Shown here: one piece after another, positions 39,416 to 39,769 of the stretch
How the letters are laid out: each line of letters opens with the position of its first letter
Position numbering within the stretch: the first letter of the stretch is position 1
Assembly (NCBI GenBank): GCA_025937785.1
Contig: JAICQQ010000057.1
Span: forward strand, 1-39,769
Source of the DNA: Polyangiaceae bacterium
GTDB taxonomy: Bacteria > Myxococcota_A > Polyangia > Polyangiales > Polyangiaceae
Direction of reading: 5' to 3'
Length of the DNA: 39,769 nt
Program-made: the position numbers and the translations under genes
Notes under the pieces: generated by a model
What the model was told of the DNA's origin: nothing
Seen by the model: only the letters and a program-made list of their open reading frames with translations
Databases searched by the model: none

Positions 39416-39769
39416 GCGAGCTGCTTTTCCACGCGGCCGATGAAGGCGGTCATCAACGCGGCGCATTCGACCGCGTGCGTCTCTAGCAGGAAGTGCGGGC
39501 CGTCGAGCACGTGCGCTTCCATGCGCGGGAGCGCCCGCATCCACGAGAGCGTCTCGTCGAGATCGAAGAAAGCGTCGTGGCGCCCCCACAGCAGCAACGC
39601 CGGCGGCTGCCAACGCGCGAGGTACTCGGCGATCTCGTCGAATCTCGCCACGTGATTGCGGTAGTCGAGCACCAGCGCGCGTTGGGTCTCGAGCCGACCC
39701 GGCAGCGACATGATCCGCCAGTCTTCCTCCCAGCGTTGGGCGTCGATGCGCTCGGCAACGTCTCGCGGC
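39412..39769 (-). CDS. Alpha/beta hydrolase, partial (C-terminal part; 5' end outside the window)
   Basis: The gene runs off the right edge. The 118 readable codons end DVAERIDAQRWEEDWRIMSL, then RLETQRALVLDYRNHVARFDEIAEYLARWQPPALLLWGRHDAFFDLDETLSW. The catalytic acid lies in LLWGRHDAFF and the catalytic His in VLDGPHFLLETHA. This is the C-terminal third of a classic alpha/beta hydrolase of the haloalkane dehalogenase/epoxide hydrolase-like type. Oxyanion residues and the nucleophile elbow are beyond the edge. A Met at 39711 is internal, not the start. It overlaps the TerB-like gene by a few bases at its stop. Confidence 0.88.
   Translation of the reverse strand, partial: PRDVAERIDAQRWEEDWRIMSLPGRLETQRALVLDYRNHVARFDEIAEYLARWQPPALLLWGRHDAFFDLDETLSWMRALPRMEAHVLDGPHFLLETHAVECAALMTAFIGRVEKQLA

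Noticed and set aside
1..39769. tRNA genes, insertion sequences, prophage, toxin-antitoxin pairs
   Set aside because: No GGTTCGAATCC-type T-arm in intergenic DNA, no transposase or integrase motif, and no antitoxin beside the P-loop kinase.

Overview
The window is about 39.8 kb of high-GC DNA that reads like a chromosome of a myxobacterium (Myxococcota, probably the Polyangia side). The evidence is indirect. There are at least ten putative lipoproteins, many with long Gly/Ser/Thr linkers behind the lipobox. There is also an FHA-domain sigma-54 activator with near-consensus sigma-54 promoters, a hybrid PAS histidine kinase, and many short or overlapping gene junctions. No rRNA, tRNA, CRISPR array, phage or insertion sequence was recognised.

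Layout. 0-4.2 kb: diacylglycerol/undecaprenol kinase, a P-loop kinase, a PAS-PAS-HisKA-receiver hybrid kinase, a small membrane protein and a degenerate site-2-protease-like PDZ protein. 4.1-7.6 kb: a lipoprotein with a Gly-Thr repeat stalk and a His-rich C-terminal domain, then an FHA/AAA+/Fis sigma-54 activator divergent from a secreted lipoprotein. A sigma-54 promoter and two 10-bp direct repeats lie between them. 7.7-12.6 kb: glutathione transferase, ECF sigma factor with an NTF2-like tail, SRPBCC protein, a remnant of a quinone oxidoreductase, a lipoprotein, a cupin and a YdeI/OmpD-associated protein. 12.6-16.3 kb: a four-gene operon (TetR, FtsX-like permease, ABC ATPase, HlyD-like adaptor) behind a perfect 19-bp palindrome.

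16.5-26.1 kb is an envelope/secreted-protein region. It holds a tandem pair of Cys-rich small lipoproteins (the first frameshifted), a PQQ-type sugar dehydrogenase lipoprotein translationally coupled to a diheme cytochrome, and a structured non-coding stretch with a tiny lipoprotein. It continues with a Kunitz-domain lipoprotein in an operon with a 504-residue lipoprotein, a calcium-loop lipoprotein, a broken zinc metalloprotease, and a Pro-Glu-linker lipoprotein.

26.3-35 kb: a STAS-like protein coupled to an alpha/beta hydrolase; a YgaP-type membrane protein and a Gly/Tyr/Gln/Arg-rich BON protein, each with a sigma-54 promoter match upstream; a Sel1-repeat lipoprotein; topoisomerase IB; and a DUF4142 lipoprotein coupled to an AsmA-like protein. 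35-39.8 kb: MFS transporter, METTL25-like methyltransferase, a guanidine-II riboswitch directly in front of an SMR guanidinium exporter, a bacterial-type poly(ADP-ribose) glycohydrolase homologue, a TerB-like protein and a hydrolase cut by the window edge.

Two regulatory signals are the most informative: the guanidine-II riboswitch with its cognate exporter, and the three sigma-54 promoter matches sharing a window with an intact sigma-54 activator. The second suggests a small phospho-signal-controlled regulon of envelope and low-complexity proteins that has not, to my knowledge, been described.
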